This document shows, in pieces, positions 30,996 to 39,490 of a DNA stretch of 64,000 nt. Both the position numbers and the translations under genes were made by a program. Where the stretch lies: the NCBI GenBank assembly GCA_034414595.1, contig DAOULY010000016.1:372001-436000 (forward strand). The letters are read 5' to 3'. The notes below the pieces were generated by a model, which searched no databases, had not been told where the DNA came from, and saw only the letters and a list, made by a program, of their open reading frames with translations. This DNA comes from DAOULY01 sp034414595 (GTDB taxonomy: Bacteria; Chloroflexota; Dehalococcoidia; SZUA-161; JAUWZY01). Every line of letters begins with the position of its first letter. Within the stretch, counting starts at the first letter, position 1.

Positions 30996-32435
30996 ATGAT
31001 TAGAAAGGGAGTGCTTGGTGGTTCCTACAAACCTCTCACTGAGGAGTCTGTACATAAGGTCCACCGCGCCGTAATGGAGGTAATCGAGGAGGTAGGCTTT
31101 CAGGTAAACTCAGAAGCAGCCCTGAATATCTTCGAAGAAGCTGGGGCTCACGTTGATCGGGAAAGGCGGAATGTGCGCGTGCCCGCTGAAATGGCCATGA
31201 AACTTATCGAGACAGCTCCTTCCGAGATCATGCTCTGCGGTCAGGATAAGCAGCACGACATACTCCTGGGGGGGCAACGGGTATATGCAGGTACCGGGGG
31301 TACGGCCCTCTATGTCTATTATCCGAAAACGGGAGAAAGACAACTGGCCACCCTGGATGACCTGAAACGCATCGCCAAGCTGGTCGATCAGCTGGATAAT
31401 ATTCACCTGTTCATGCTGCCCACGTATCCCAACGAGTTGCCTGTAGAACAGATAGATGTAAACCGCTTCTTTGCCGGGCTGGACAATACCACCAAGCACG
31501 TAATGGGTGGCGTTTACACTCTTGAGGGCGTGAAGCAGGTAATACGGATGGGAGAGATCGTCGCTGGCTCCGCTGAGATGCTGCGTCAGCGTCCCCTCCT
31601 GTCCATGATTACTTGTAGCATAAGCCCGCTGAAAATGGATATGCATTACGGCGACTTGGTGGTGGCTATCGCCCAGGCTGGGGTCCCGCTGGTGTGTCCC
31701 GCCGAACCTCTGTGCGGCGCTACATCGCCGGTGACGCTCGCGGGAAACCTGGTAATTCAGACTACTGATTCCTTGATGGGAGTAATGCTTGCCCAGATTA
31801 TCAATCCGGGAACTCCGGTCATCTTCGGCTCGGTGGCCAGCAATGCCGATTTCGGCGATTTCAAGTACCTTGCAGGCTCTATCGAGATGGGTCTGCTCAA
31901 CGCTGCCGGCGCTCAAATGGCCCAGTTCTACAAACTTCCCTTCTATGCCACCGGCGGCATGACCGACTCCAAGGTGGTCGATGCCCAATGCGGGTATGAG
32001 TCTGCTCTCACCGGTCTGCTCTGCGCTCTGGCGGGAGCCAACTTCATCCACGATGCCGCGGGACTCATGGAGTTCGCCCTGGCCGTATGCTATGAGAAGT
32101 TCGTCATAGACAATGAGATACTGGGAATGGTGATGAGGGCTGTTGAGGGCATAAAAGTGGACGAGGACACACTGGCAGTTGACCTCATCAAGCAGGTGGG
32201 ACCTAGCGGCATTTTCGTCAGCGCCAGGCACACCAGGCGCCACATGCGCAGCGAGCACTACCATCCCTCACTGAGCGAAAGGAACAGCAGGGAGACATGG
32301 GAAGCACGCGGTGCCAAGAGCACCTTGGAGAGAGCGGCGGAAAAGGTAGAGTTGCTAATAGGCAACCATAACTGGAGCCTGCCGGACGAGGTGAAACAAC
32401 GCGTGCTCTCAGAGATATCGGATATAGTGGACTGA
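30996..32435 (+). CDS. MttB-family methyltransferase 1 (non-pyrrolysine)
   Basis: This 479-residue protein belongs to the trimethylamine:corrinoid methyltransferase family, with the C-terminal barrel motifs YATGGMTDSKVVDAQ, GYESALTGLL and CALAGANFIHDAAG. There is no internal amber codon, so it does not carry pyrrolysine. Non-pyrrolysine members demethylate quaternary amines such as glycine betaine, carnitine or related compounds and pass the methyl to a corrinoid protein. Its probable partner is the corrinoid protein at 34015. The substrate cannot be told from sequence alone. Confidence 0.88.
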   Translation: MIRKGVLGGSYKPLTEESVHKVHRAVMEVIEEVGFQVNSEAALNIFEEAGAHVDRERRNVRVPAEMAMKLIETAPSEIMLCGQDKQHDILLGGQRVYAGTGGTALYVYYPKTGERQLATLDDLKRIAKLVDQLDNIHLFMLPTYPNELPVEQIDVNRFFAGLDNTTKHVMGGVYTLEGVKQVIRMGEIVAGSAEMLRQRPLLSMITCSISPLKMDMHYGDLVVAIAQAGVPLVCPAEPLCGATSPVTLAGNLVIQTTDSLMGVMLAQIINPGTPVIFGSVASNADFGDFKYLAGSIEMGLLNAAGAQMAQFYKLPFYATGGMTDSKVVDAQCGYESALTGLLCALAGANFIHDAAGLMEFALAVCYEKFVIDNEILGMVMRAVEGIKVDEDTLAVDLIKQVGPSGIFVSARHTRRHMRSEHYHPSLSERNSRETWEARGAKSTLERAAEKVELLIGNHNWSLPDEVKQRVLSEISDIVD

Positions 32436-32470
32436 TAATGCTGCTACGAGATAGGGTTAGGAGGTTTTAG

Positions 32471-33997
32471 ATGGCAAGACAAGGGGTACTGGTAGAGCCC
32501 TATCACAGGCTCAAAATAGAGCAGGTGGAACGGATACACCAGGCCTCTCTAAATATATTGGTTGACCCTGGCATATTGTGCTTCAACCGCAATGCTGCAA
32601 ATATCTTCGGCGACCACGGTGCTGAGGTCTCGCCTGTGGACCAGGAAGGTGCTCCCAGATGGCTGCTCAAGATCCCGGAGAAGATCATCTACGATGCGCT
32701 GCAGGCAGCACCCAAGGTTGTGAAGCTCGGGGCGCGGGATGAGAACAACTGCCTCATACTGGATGGGGGAGAGCCGAGGGTGTACTTTGCTTCGGGTTCC
32801 GAGGCCAACAACTGGCTGGATGTAGATATAGATACTTTCGTAAGTAAGAGCGACCCAGGCCTCGAGGCTGTGTTACCGGTGTTCAGGGTGGAGAGAGGCA
32901 CAGTAGACAGGCTAGCGAAGGCAGCGCACCTCTGCGAATATCTCGATAACTGGGACAGCTTCTTGCGCAATCTCAATATCCAAGACCCTGACATCAACGA
33001 CGATAATAAGGACGTCAACAAGTTCTTTGCTTCGCTGAGTAGCACCACCAAGCATGTCATGTCGGGACTCACGCAGCTCGACCAACTGAGCAACGTGGTC
33101 AAAATGGCCCGAATCATAGCTGGTGGCGCGGAGCAATTGAGAGAGAATCCCATCGTCTCCTTCATCACCTGTTTGGTGAAGAGTCCCTTGCAGCTTGTAG
33201 AGGACACCACGGAGAAAGCGATAGAGATAGCCAAGGCCGGCTTGCCGCTGGTCATCTCCAGTTCCCCCCAGGGTGGCTCCACTGCCCCGATTAAGGAGGA
33301 GGGTATAGCGTCTCAGATCAACGCTGAAATACTGGTGGGCGTAGCCTTGGCCCAGTTAGTGAATAAAGGGGCCCCTGTGCTCTATGGTGCTGTGCCGGTA
33401 AGGGCCCGCATGGATGACCTTTACGATTCATATGGCGTCCCTGAGTTCAGCCAGTACAATATCGACTGCGTGCAGCTGGCACGCTACTACGGCCTGCCCT
33501 GCTATTCCACAGGAGGCATCTCCGACGTAAAGGTGCCAGGGATACAGGCATCGGTGGAGAGGCTGTTTTCGCACATCATGGTGACGCTCGCTGGCCCTCA
33601 GTACATTCACTACGCCTTTGGTCTACTGGAGCGAACTAACACCTTCTGTCCTGTGCAGGCAGTGTTGGACGATGCCCATATAGGAATGGTGAAGAGATTG
33701 ATGCGACAACCAACTGTAACTGCGGCTGATATTTCGGAATCCCTGGAGCAGGTACGCAGTGTCATGGCCACTTCTCACAAGCTCTATGTCCGATTTGTAC
33801 GGCGTGCGCTTCGTTCTGGGGAAATTGCCCCCCCATACCCATTCGAGGGGAAAGACATGGTGGATGAGACACTCCTTCAGGCACGAGAGCGGATGGCGGA
33901 GATTCTGTCGTTGCCACCGCACCGCATAGATAAAAGCACCGAAGATAAGGTGTTCCAGGAGGTGCCCGGCCTGCTGACAAGGTTGAGAGAGCAATAG
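32471..33997 (+). CDS. MttB-family methyltransferase 2 (non-pyrrolysine)
   Basis: This 508-residue second MttB-family protein has STTKHVMSGLTQL in the middle and CYSTGGISDVKVPGIQ, then TLAGPQYIHYAFGLLE, at positions matching those of the first copy. It lacks an amber codon. It diverges clearly from the 479-aa copy, so the pair is not a recent duplication. AGGAGG precedes the ATG and a gap of 35 bases separates it from copy 1. Either the two act on different substrates or they form a heteromer; neither can be decided here. Confidence 0.85.
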   Translation: MARQGVLVEPYHRLKIEQVERIHQASLNILVDPGILCFNRNAANIFGDHGAEVSPVDQEGAPRWLLKIPEKIIYDALQAAPKVVKLGARDENNCLILDGGEPRVYFASGSEANNWLDVDIDTFVSKSDPGLEAVLPVFRVERGTVDRLAKAAHLCEYLDNWDSFLRNLNIQDPDINDDNKDVNKFFASLSSTTKHVMSGLTQLDQLSNVVKMARIIAGGAEQLRENPIVSFITCLVKSPLQLVEDTTEKAIEIAKAGLPLVISSSPQGGSTAPIKEEGIASQINAEILVGVALAQLVNKGAPVLYGAVPVRARMDDLYDSYGVPEFSQYNIDCVQLARYYGLPCYSTGGISDVKVPGIQASVERLFSHIMVTLAGPQYIHYAFGLLERTNTFCPVQAVLDDAHIGMVKRLMRQPTVTAADISESLEQVRSVMATSHKLYVRFVRRALRSGEIAPPYPFEGKDMVDETLLQARERMAEILSLPPHRIDKSTEDKVFQEVPGLLTRLREQ

Positions 33998-34014
33998 AAT
34001 CAGGAGGGTAGAGT

Positions 34015-34713
34015 ATGTCAGAGACTTTGCTTGCCTTAATCAAAGAGAATGTCATCCAGGGGAGAGCAACCCAAGACCACGAGGGACTGGATGAGGGGAT
34101 GGTGGGCCAGCCTGGAGTAAGTGAGCTTACCGAGGAAGCCCTTGCCCAGGGCATCAACCCTGCGGACATAATACAAAAAGGGCTCAGCGAAGGCATGGCA
34201 GTCGTGGGGGAGAAGTTTGAGGCCAAGGAATACTATATCCCCGATATGCTGGCCTCCGCTGAAGCGGTAGGAGCGGCTATGGAGATACTGGGGCCACACC
34301 TCGCCCAGAGCGGCATCGAGGCCAAGGGAAAGGTAATCGTGGCCACGGTCAAGGGGGACCTACATGATATCGGCAAGAACATAGTCTCAATACTGCTGCG
34401 GGGGGCCGGCTACACGGTGAAGGACTTGGGGAATGATGTTGACCCTCAGGCCATCGTGGATGCAGTGATAAAAGAGAAGCCCCAATTTGTAGGGCTTTCA
34501 GCGCTACTCACCAGCACGATGGCGTACATGAAAGACACCATCGAGGCGCTTAGAGAAAGCGGGCACAGGGACGAGGTAAAGGTCATCATCGGCGGGGCTC
34601 CTGTCTCGGAGGAATTCGCTCAGAGCATAGGTGCTGACGGCTACGGCGCTGATGGCTTTCAGGCAGTAAGAGTGGTGGATGCTTTGCGTACAAGCATGAA
34701 AAGTGGAGGATGA
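34015..34713 (+). CDS. Methyltransferase corrinoid protein (MttC/MtbC-like)
   Basis: The protein has 232 residues. The cobalamin-binding motif DLHDIG with axial His117 (GDLHDIGKNI) is followed by SALLTSTM and GGAPVSEEFAQ, as in MtaC and MttC proteins. The N-terminal part is the helical cap domain. It carries the methyl group from the upstream MttB-family enzymes to a downstream methyltransferase such as an MtrH-like or MtbA-like enzyme, which is not present nearby. Confidence 0.92.
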   Translation: MSETLLALIKENVIQGRATQDHEGLDEGMVGQPGVSELTEEALAQGINPADIIQKGLSEGMAVVGEKFEAKEYYIPDMLASAEAVGAAMEILGPHLAQSGIEAKGKVIVATVKGDLHDIGKNIVSILLRGAGYTVKDLGNDVDPQAIVDAVIKEKPQFVGLSALLTSTMAYMKDTIEALRESGHRDEVKVIIGGAPVSEEFAQSIGADGYGADGFQAVRVVDALRTSMKSGG

Positions 34714-34715
34714 TC

Positions 34716-35942
34716 ATGAGCGAGATGGATGCCTACAACGAAGCACTAAGCACCGGTCAGTATGAGAAGCCCGCGGGGCTACTGGGAAAATACGACAACG
34801 TGCGCCGCTTCTGGGAGGATGAAGAGTTAGCGCTCTACCTGTGGCCCTTCCTGAAACGGCTGTTAGAGCAAAGACGGAAGCGTGGCGAGAAGGTCCGGAT
34901 GCTGGACTTGGGCTGTGGCAGCGGTGATGGCTTTGAGCTGATTACCAGCATCAAATCAAGTGAATCCCTAAGTTCCCAGCATAATACTGCAGCTATGGAC
35001 TCGGATATGCTCGGGTTCTACACAGGAATTGACCTCAATGAAGGTCTGCTGAGGCAAGCCCAAGCCATCTATGGTAACAGGCAGAATATGGTCTTTGTCC
35101 GAGAGGACTTCAACAAGTTCGACCTCAGCGCCGAAGAGCCCTATGACTTGTATCTCGCCAGCTACGGGACGCTGTCGCACAACGATGATGAGCAGAGCAT
35201 ACAGCTTTTGAGCAACATCGCCAGACACAGCAAGGATGGCGCGATCATCGTCATTGACTGGCTGGGACGCTACTCATACGAGTGGCAGACGCTGTGGACA
35301 AATGACTTCGAGCAAAAACAGTGGATGGACTATGCTATTTCCTATATCTACCAAGATGGTGAAGCGAGCCAACAGGAGCTGAGCTACTTCCCATTGAGGA
35401 TTATGGGGCGCAAGGAAGTTCTGAGTATCTACCGCCAGGCCAAGAAGAAGTCTGGAGGGTGCATTGTTTTGCGCAAGTTGGCCGACCGCTCTTCTTTCGT
35501 GGGACGACATATGGACACGGCTCAGTATAACGAGCACTGCCAGCCACTGCGGTGCGTGGTCAATCGTCTCTTCGAACCCAACGTGTCCACTGACCTCGAT
35601 GAGGTATTGATCCATTATGTTCCGAGGAGCGGTTTCCCCGAGGTGAATACCTATCACCAGAGGCTATCCTATTGCTGGAACTATTTGATTACCTATACCA
35701 AGGCACTGCTTGACGAGGGCGAGCCAGCGCCGACCCCGGCCGAAACGCCTTTGCCGCTCAAGCAATCTCTCGGTGCCATGAGAAAGATAGCAACAGTGGC
35801 AGAGAGGATGAAAATAGGGACCCCCAGAACCAGCTTAGTCGAGCCACAACTGGGCTACTGTCTCAGAGAGCTGGAGATGAGACTTCAGCAGGGACAGGGA
35901 TGTGGCCATGGCTTGGTAGCCATCTTCGAGGTAGTTAAGTAG
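34716..35942 (+). CDS. SAM-dependent methyltransferase
   Basis: I chose ATG 34716, with GGAGG upstream; it overlaps nothing but follows the corrinoid gene closely. The product has about 408 residues and carries the class I SAM-binding motif MLDLGCGSGDGFELI near residue 70. Later it has a YDLYLASYGTLSHN motif after the catalytic region and a long C-terminal extension of about 200 residues with no recognised domain. It is inside the mttB operon, so it may modify the product or a peptide made by the operon. This is inference. Confidence 0.75.
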   Translation: MSEMDAYNEALSTGQYEKPAGLLGKYDNVRRFWEDEELALYLWPFLKRLLEQRRKRGEKVRMLDLGCGSGDGFELITSIKSSESLSSQHNTAAMDSDMLGFYTGIDLNEGLLRQAQAIYGNRQNMVFVREDFNKFDLSAEEPYDLYLASYGTLSHNDDEQSIQLLSNIARHSKDGAIIVIDWLGRYSYEWQTLWTNDFEQKQWMDYAISYIYQDGEASQQELSYFPLRIMGRKEVLSIYRQAKKKSGGCIVLRKLADRSSFVGRHMDTAQYNEHCQPLRCVVNRLFEPNVSTDLDEVLIHYVPRSGFPEVNTYHQRLSYCWNYLITYTKALLDEGEPAPTPAETPLPLKQSLGAMRKIATVAERMKIGTPRTSLVEPQLGYCLRELEMRLQQGQGCGHGLVAIFEVVK

Positions 35943-35980
35943 ATCTTTTCAACAGGGTTATTTAAGGAGGTTTTGTTTAG

Positions 35981-37501
35981 ATGAGCGGGCTGGTTGTTGC
36001 CTGCGGCAAATCCAATCGGGGTGAAGTAGAAGCTATCCTCAGAACTATCGCCTATAGAGGGCCCTATGCCTCGGGGATATATGAAGATGACCAAATGATC
36101 CTGGCTCAGAACTATCTCCAGGCGGACGGCGCTACTCGTGACGATGGTGCAAAGATCCCTGTTCGCAGCCCCAGCAACCCCAATCTCATGATCTGCTATG
36201 ACGGCCAGATGGGCAATTGGGCTGACCTGGCTCGCGACCACAACATATCCGATGGACCTTTCCGTGAAGAGCGCTTGCTGCTTGCCCTTTATGAGAAATA
36301 CGGCAAGGAAATGCTCAACTACTTGACCGATGCCATCTTCTCGCTGGTCATCACTGACGGGAAAGATATCTTCGCAGCTCGCGATCTGCTTGGTATCAAG
36401 ACCCTTTTCTATGGTTGGAAAAACAAGACCCTGTACCTCACCTCCGAACTCAAGGGTGTCTTACAGGCGACGAAAGAAGTCTATGAGTTTCCCCAGGGCC
36501 ATCATATGGAACGTAGTGGCCAATTGACTAAGTTCGCCGAGCTGCCAAAGACTCCGCCAGCTTTCCGGGACTCGAGCGTCGATGCAATGACTCATGACAT
36601 CCGGGAGATCATCGAACGCAGTTTCAGAAGTCGCGTGGATTTTAGTTTGCCCACTGGCGGCCTGCTCAGTGGGGGGATGGATAGCAGCGTCATCAACTAC
36701 ATAGCGAGCAAAGCTTACAAGGAGAAGTTCGGTCAGAGTGCCAGGCTGCGAACATTTGCCTTAGGGGTGGGAGAGAGCGAGGATATCCACTGTGCTCGCA
36801 TTATCGCCAGCCAAATTGACTCCGAACACCACGAGCTCATTGTGGACCTCAAGCAGATCATCGAGGCTCTGCCAGAGGTGATTTACTACCTGGAGTCGTT
36901 TGACCCTTCCTTAGTGAGAAGCTCCGTCTCCAACTACCTCATCTCCCGATATGCCAAGGAGCAAGGCGTACAGGTACTGCTCTCTGGTGAGGGGGGCGAT
37001 GAAGTGTTTTGCGGATACAAATATCTCGGACATTGCCCCACTGAAGACTTGTTCGCCAAACAGATGGAATGCATTGGTTTTCTGCATAACAATGCCTCAT
37101 TGCGCTTGGACCGCATGAATCTCTGCAGCTCAGTCCGTGTGGTAGCTCCATTGATATCCGGGGAACTACTACAGTACTCTATGGCAATACCACTTCAATA
37201 TAAGCAAAAAACTGAAGGAAGTCAGAGAATCGAAAAGTGGATTTTCCGCAAAGCGTATGAGAGCCTGTTGCCCGAACTCATAGTATGGCGGAGCAAACAG
37301 GAATTCTCTCAAGGCTCCGGTTCAGCCAGCGTGTTGCCAGCTTACTTTGAAGAACGGATCCCGGATCATGAACTAGCCACTGCACAGGCTGAGTACCCCA
37401 TGATTCGCAGCAAAGAAGAGCTTTATTACTTCCGCCTTTTCACTGAGCATTTTGGCACCGATCACGCTGTGGAAACCGTAGGTCAATGGATCTCCCTGTG
37501 A
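35981..37501 (+). CDS. Asparagine-synthetase-like protein lacking the glutaminase Cys
   Basis: This 506-residue protein has a class II amidotransferase-like N-terminus and an asparagine-synthetase ATP-pyrophosphatase domain (LLSGGMDSSVIN near residue 230, LSGEGGDEVFCGY near residue 330). The N-terminus reads MSGLVVACGK, where true enzymes have MCG with the catalytic Cys2, so glutamine hydrolysis is probably lost. The first ribosome-binding site is AAGGAGG. It is the last gene of the mttB operon. It may amidate or adenylate a carboxyl group of another substrate, as asparagine-synthetase-like proteins do in peptide and antibiotic pathways. Confidence 0.85.
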   Translation: MSGLVVACGKSNRGEVEAILRTIAYRGPYASGIYEDDQMILAQNYLQADGATRDDGAKIPVRSPSNPNLMICYDGQMGNWADLARDHNISDGPFREERLLLALYEKYGKEMLNYLTDAIFSLVITDGKDIFAARDLLGIKTLFYGWKNKTLYLTSELKGVLQATKEVYEFPQGHHMERSGQLTKFAELPKTPPAFRDSSVDAMTHDIREIIERSFRSRVDFSLPTGGLLSGGMDSSVINYIASKAYKEKFGQSARLRTFALGVGESEDIHCARIIASQIDSEHHELIVDLKQIIEALPEVIYYLESFDPSLVRSSVSNYLISRYAKEQGVQVLLSGEGGDEVFCGYKYLGHCPTEDLFAKQMECIGFLHNNASLRLDRMNLCSSVRVVAPLISGELLQYSMAIPLQYKQKTEGSQRIEKWIFRKAYESLLPELIVWRSKQEFSQGSGSASVLPAYFEERIPDHELATAQAEYPMIRSKEELYYFRLFTEHFGTDHAVETVGQWISL

Positions 37502-37577
37502 TAATATCCTGAAACCAAGGCCATTGTGCTTTCATATTGAAATCTCAAGCCAAATTCTGATTTTTTGCCGTAGAACT

Positions 37578-37605
37578 CCAAGGAATTTGGCATATTCCTC
37601 CTTGG
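37578..37605 (+). promoter_or_regulatory. Candidate NrpR operator
   Basis: Two nested inverted repeats lie upstream of the nrpR promoter: CCAAGGA (37578-37584) with TCCTTGG (37599-37605), and GGAAT (37582-37586) with ATTCC (37594-37598). NrpR of methanogens binds a GGAA-N6-TTCC palindrome, so this GGAA...TTCC arrangement (here N9) is a plausible autoregulatory site. The spacing differs from the known operator. Confidence 0.45.
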
Positions 37606-37615
37606 AATTACGTGC

Positions 37616-37644
37616 TTGACAAAGTTCCCCAAACAGTCTATGCT
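37616..37644 (+). promoter_or_regulatory. nrpR promoter
   Basis: TTGACA (37616-37621), a 17-nt spacer and TATGCT (37639-37644). The -35 lies 10 bp after the candidate operator. Confidence 0.7.
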
Positions 37645-37703
37645 CTTATTCGGTTTGGCCCTTTAATTGGTAAACAGTTTCCTTTTACCGATAGGAAGGT
37701 GCG

Positions 37704-38699
37704 ATGGGGTTTGAAACGCAACGCGCTGAGAGAAAGGCGCTTGTCATCTTAAAGGTCCTGAACGACTCCCAGGAACCACTGGGAGCAAGGGTTATCGCCC
37801 ATCGGCTCAGAGACTACGGCATTGAACTCGGCGAAAGGGCAGTAAGATACCACCTCAAGCTGATGGACGAGCGCGGGTTGACACAACTTGTGGGATGGCG
37901 AGATGGTCGGGAGCTCACCAAGCAGGGCATGGAGGAGCTGAGAAGTGCTCTGGTTGAAGACAAGGTTGGTTTGGCCATCTCCAGGATTGAGCTGCTTGCT
38001 TTCCGCACTAACTTCGACTACAAGAAGCGCTGCGGTCCGATTCCGGTCAACGTCTCCTTTTTCCCCAAGGGAAAGTTCGGCAAGGCCCTCTTGGCGATGA
38101 AGCCTGTCTTCGAACGGGGGCTTTGCGTTAGCGATCTTGTGGCTATAGCTTCCGGAGGAAAACGGCTGGGGGAACTGACGGTTCCAGAAGGTAAGACAGG
38201 GCTGGCCACCGTTTGCAGCATCGTCATCAACGGCTCTTTACTTAAAGCCGGCGTCCCCATGGACTCTCGATTTGGGGGCATACTCCAGATTAGAGATGAC
38301 ACCCCCCTTCGCTTCGTGGAGCTCATTCACTACGCCGGCTGCTCTCTGGACCCCTCAGAGATATTCATCAGGGCCAGGATGACTTCGGTGGAGCAAGTGG
38401 CAAGAGGCGGCCAGGGGAAGATACTGGCGAACTTTAGGGAAATACCAGCGCTTTGCCGACCAGTGGCCCAAGAAGTAGTAGCTAAACTGAAAGATGCGGG
38501 GTTAGGTGGGCTGATTACTATGGGAGATACCAGCGAGCCGGTGTGTGAAATCCCTGTGGAACTCAACAAAGTTGGCATGATCCTCTACGGGGGGTTGAAT
38601 CCCATAGCTGCTGCTGAGGAGGCCGGCATAGAGGCTGAGCATCATGCCATGAGCACAGTCATGGAGTATCAGGATTTGATCAAATTCAAGGAGTTGTGA
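37704..38699 (+). CDS. NrpR-like nitrogen regulator
   Basis: This 331-residue protein has an N-terminal winged helix (ALVILKVLNDSQEPLGARV ... VRYHLKLMDERGLTQLVG) and one NrpR effector domain (DUF128 type), with GKTGLATVCSIVING and RFGGILQIRD. NrpR of methanogens represses nitrogen-assimilation genes and responds to 2-oxoglutarate. Here it heads a cluster with hisF, a glutamate synthase domain and glnA, which fits the same role. It has its own promoter and a candidate operator. Confidence 0.85.
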   Translation: MGFETQRAERKALVILKVLNDSQEPLGARVIAHRLRDYGIELGERAVRYHLKLMDERGLTQLVGWRDGRELTKQGMEELRSALVEDKVGLAISRIELLAFRTNFDYKKRCGPIPVNVSFFPKGKFGKALLAMKPVFERGLCVSDLVAIASGGKRLGELTVPEGKTGLATVCSIVINGSLLKAGVPMDSRFGGILQIRDDTPLRFVELIHYAGCSLDPSEIFIRARMTSVEQVARGGQGKILANFREIPALCRPVAQEVVAKLKDAGLGGLITMGDTSEPVCEIPVELNKVGMILYGGLNPIAAAEEAGIEAEHHAMSTVMEYQDLIKFKEL

Positions 38700-38700
38700 A

Positions 38701-39471
38701 GTGAAAGAAGTAAAAATCATACCGTGTCTCGATGTCAAAGATGGTAGGGTGGTCAAAGGTGTAAACTTTGTCAACCTGCGGGATGCCCGAGACCCCGTGG
38801 AGGCAGCTGAGGCATACTGCCAACAGGGAGCAGATGAGCTCGTCTTCCTCGATATTATGGCCACCGTTGAGAACAGGGGGACAAGGCTGGAATGGGTCAA
38901 GAAGGTGGCTGAGAAGGCTACCATTCCCTTCGCTGTCGGAGGCGGCATCAGGAACGCCAAGGACATGGAAGAGTTGTTCGCCCTCGGTGTGGACAAGGTC
39001 TCAATCAACACCTCTGCGGTCAGGAATCCCGAACTGATAACTGAAGCCTCGAAGAAATTTGGCAAGGAAAAGCTCGTTGTGGCCATTGATGGGCGTAAGA
39101 ACCCTCCGGGGGGAAGCCTTCCCAGACTTGAGGTGGTAATCAAGAGTGGCAGCGAGGGCACGGGGCTCGATATTGTGGAGTGGGCGAAGAGGGTGGAGGC
39201 GCTGGGGGCCGGGGAGATCTTGCTCACCAGCAAGGATGCTGATGGCACTAAAGATGGCTATGACCTGGAGATGACGAAAGCAGTCGCTGAAGCGGTAGCG
39301 ATACCGGTCATAGCTTCAGGCGGTGCCGGCAAGTTGGAGCACTTGTATGAAGCGGTAGTTGTAGCAAAAGCGGCAGCGGTTCTGGCTGCTTCCATCTTCC
39401 ACTTCGGGGAAATATCTATACCCGAAGCCAAGAGATACCTCGAGCAAAAAGGAATACCGGTTAAGAAATAA
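38701..39471 (+). CDS. hisF: Imidazole glycerol phosphate synthase, HisF subunit
   Basis: The protein has 256 residues and the (beta/alpha)8 barrel of HisF, with catalytic Asp11 (IIPCLDVKDGRVVKGV) and Asp130 in VVAIDGRKN, and the phosphate-binding motif LTSKDADGTKDGYD. It forms the cyclase half of the HisF-HisH complex in histidine synthesis, using ammonia from glutamine. It starts with GTG, one base after nrpR. No other his gene lies in the window, so it is placed with nitrogen genes. Confidence 0.9.
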   Translation: MKEVKIIPCLDVKDGRVVKGVNFVNLRDARDPVEAAEAYCQQGADELVFLDIMATVENRGTRLEWVKKVAEKATIPFAVGGGIRNAKDMEELFALGVDKVSINTSAVRNPELITEASKKFGKEKLVVAIDGRKNPPGGSLPRLEVVIKSGSEGTGLDIVEWAKRVEALGAGEILLTSKDADGTKDGYDLEMTKAVAEAVAIPVIASGGAGKLEHLYEAVVVAKAAAVLAASIFHFGEISIPEAKRYLEQKGIPVKK

Positions 39472-39490
39472 GAAGCGAGGAGTGCTAATA

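Noticed and set aside
30996..33997. Pyrrolysine-containing MttB
   Set aside because: Both frames are full length with no internal amber codon.
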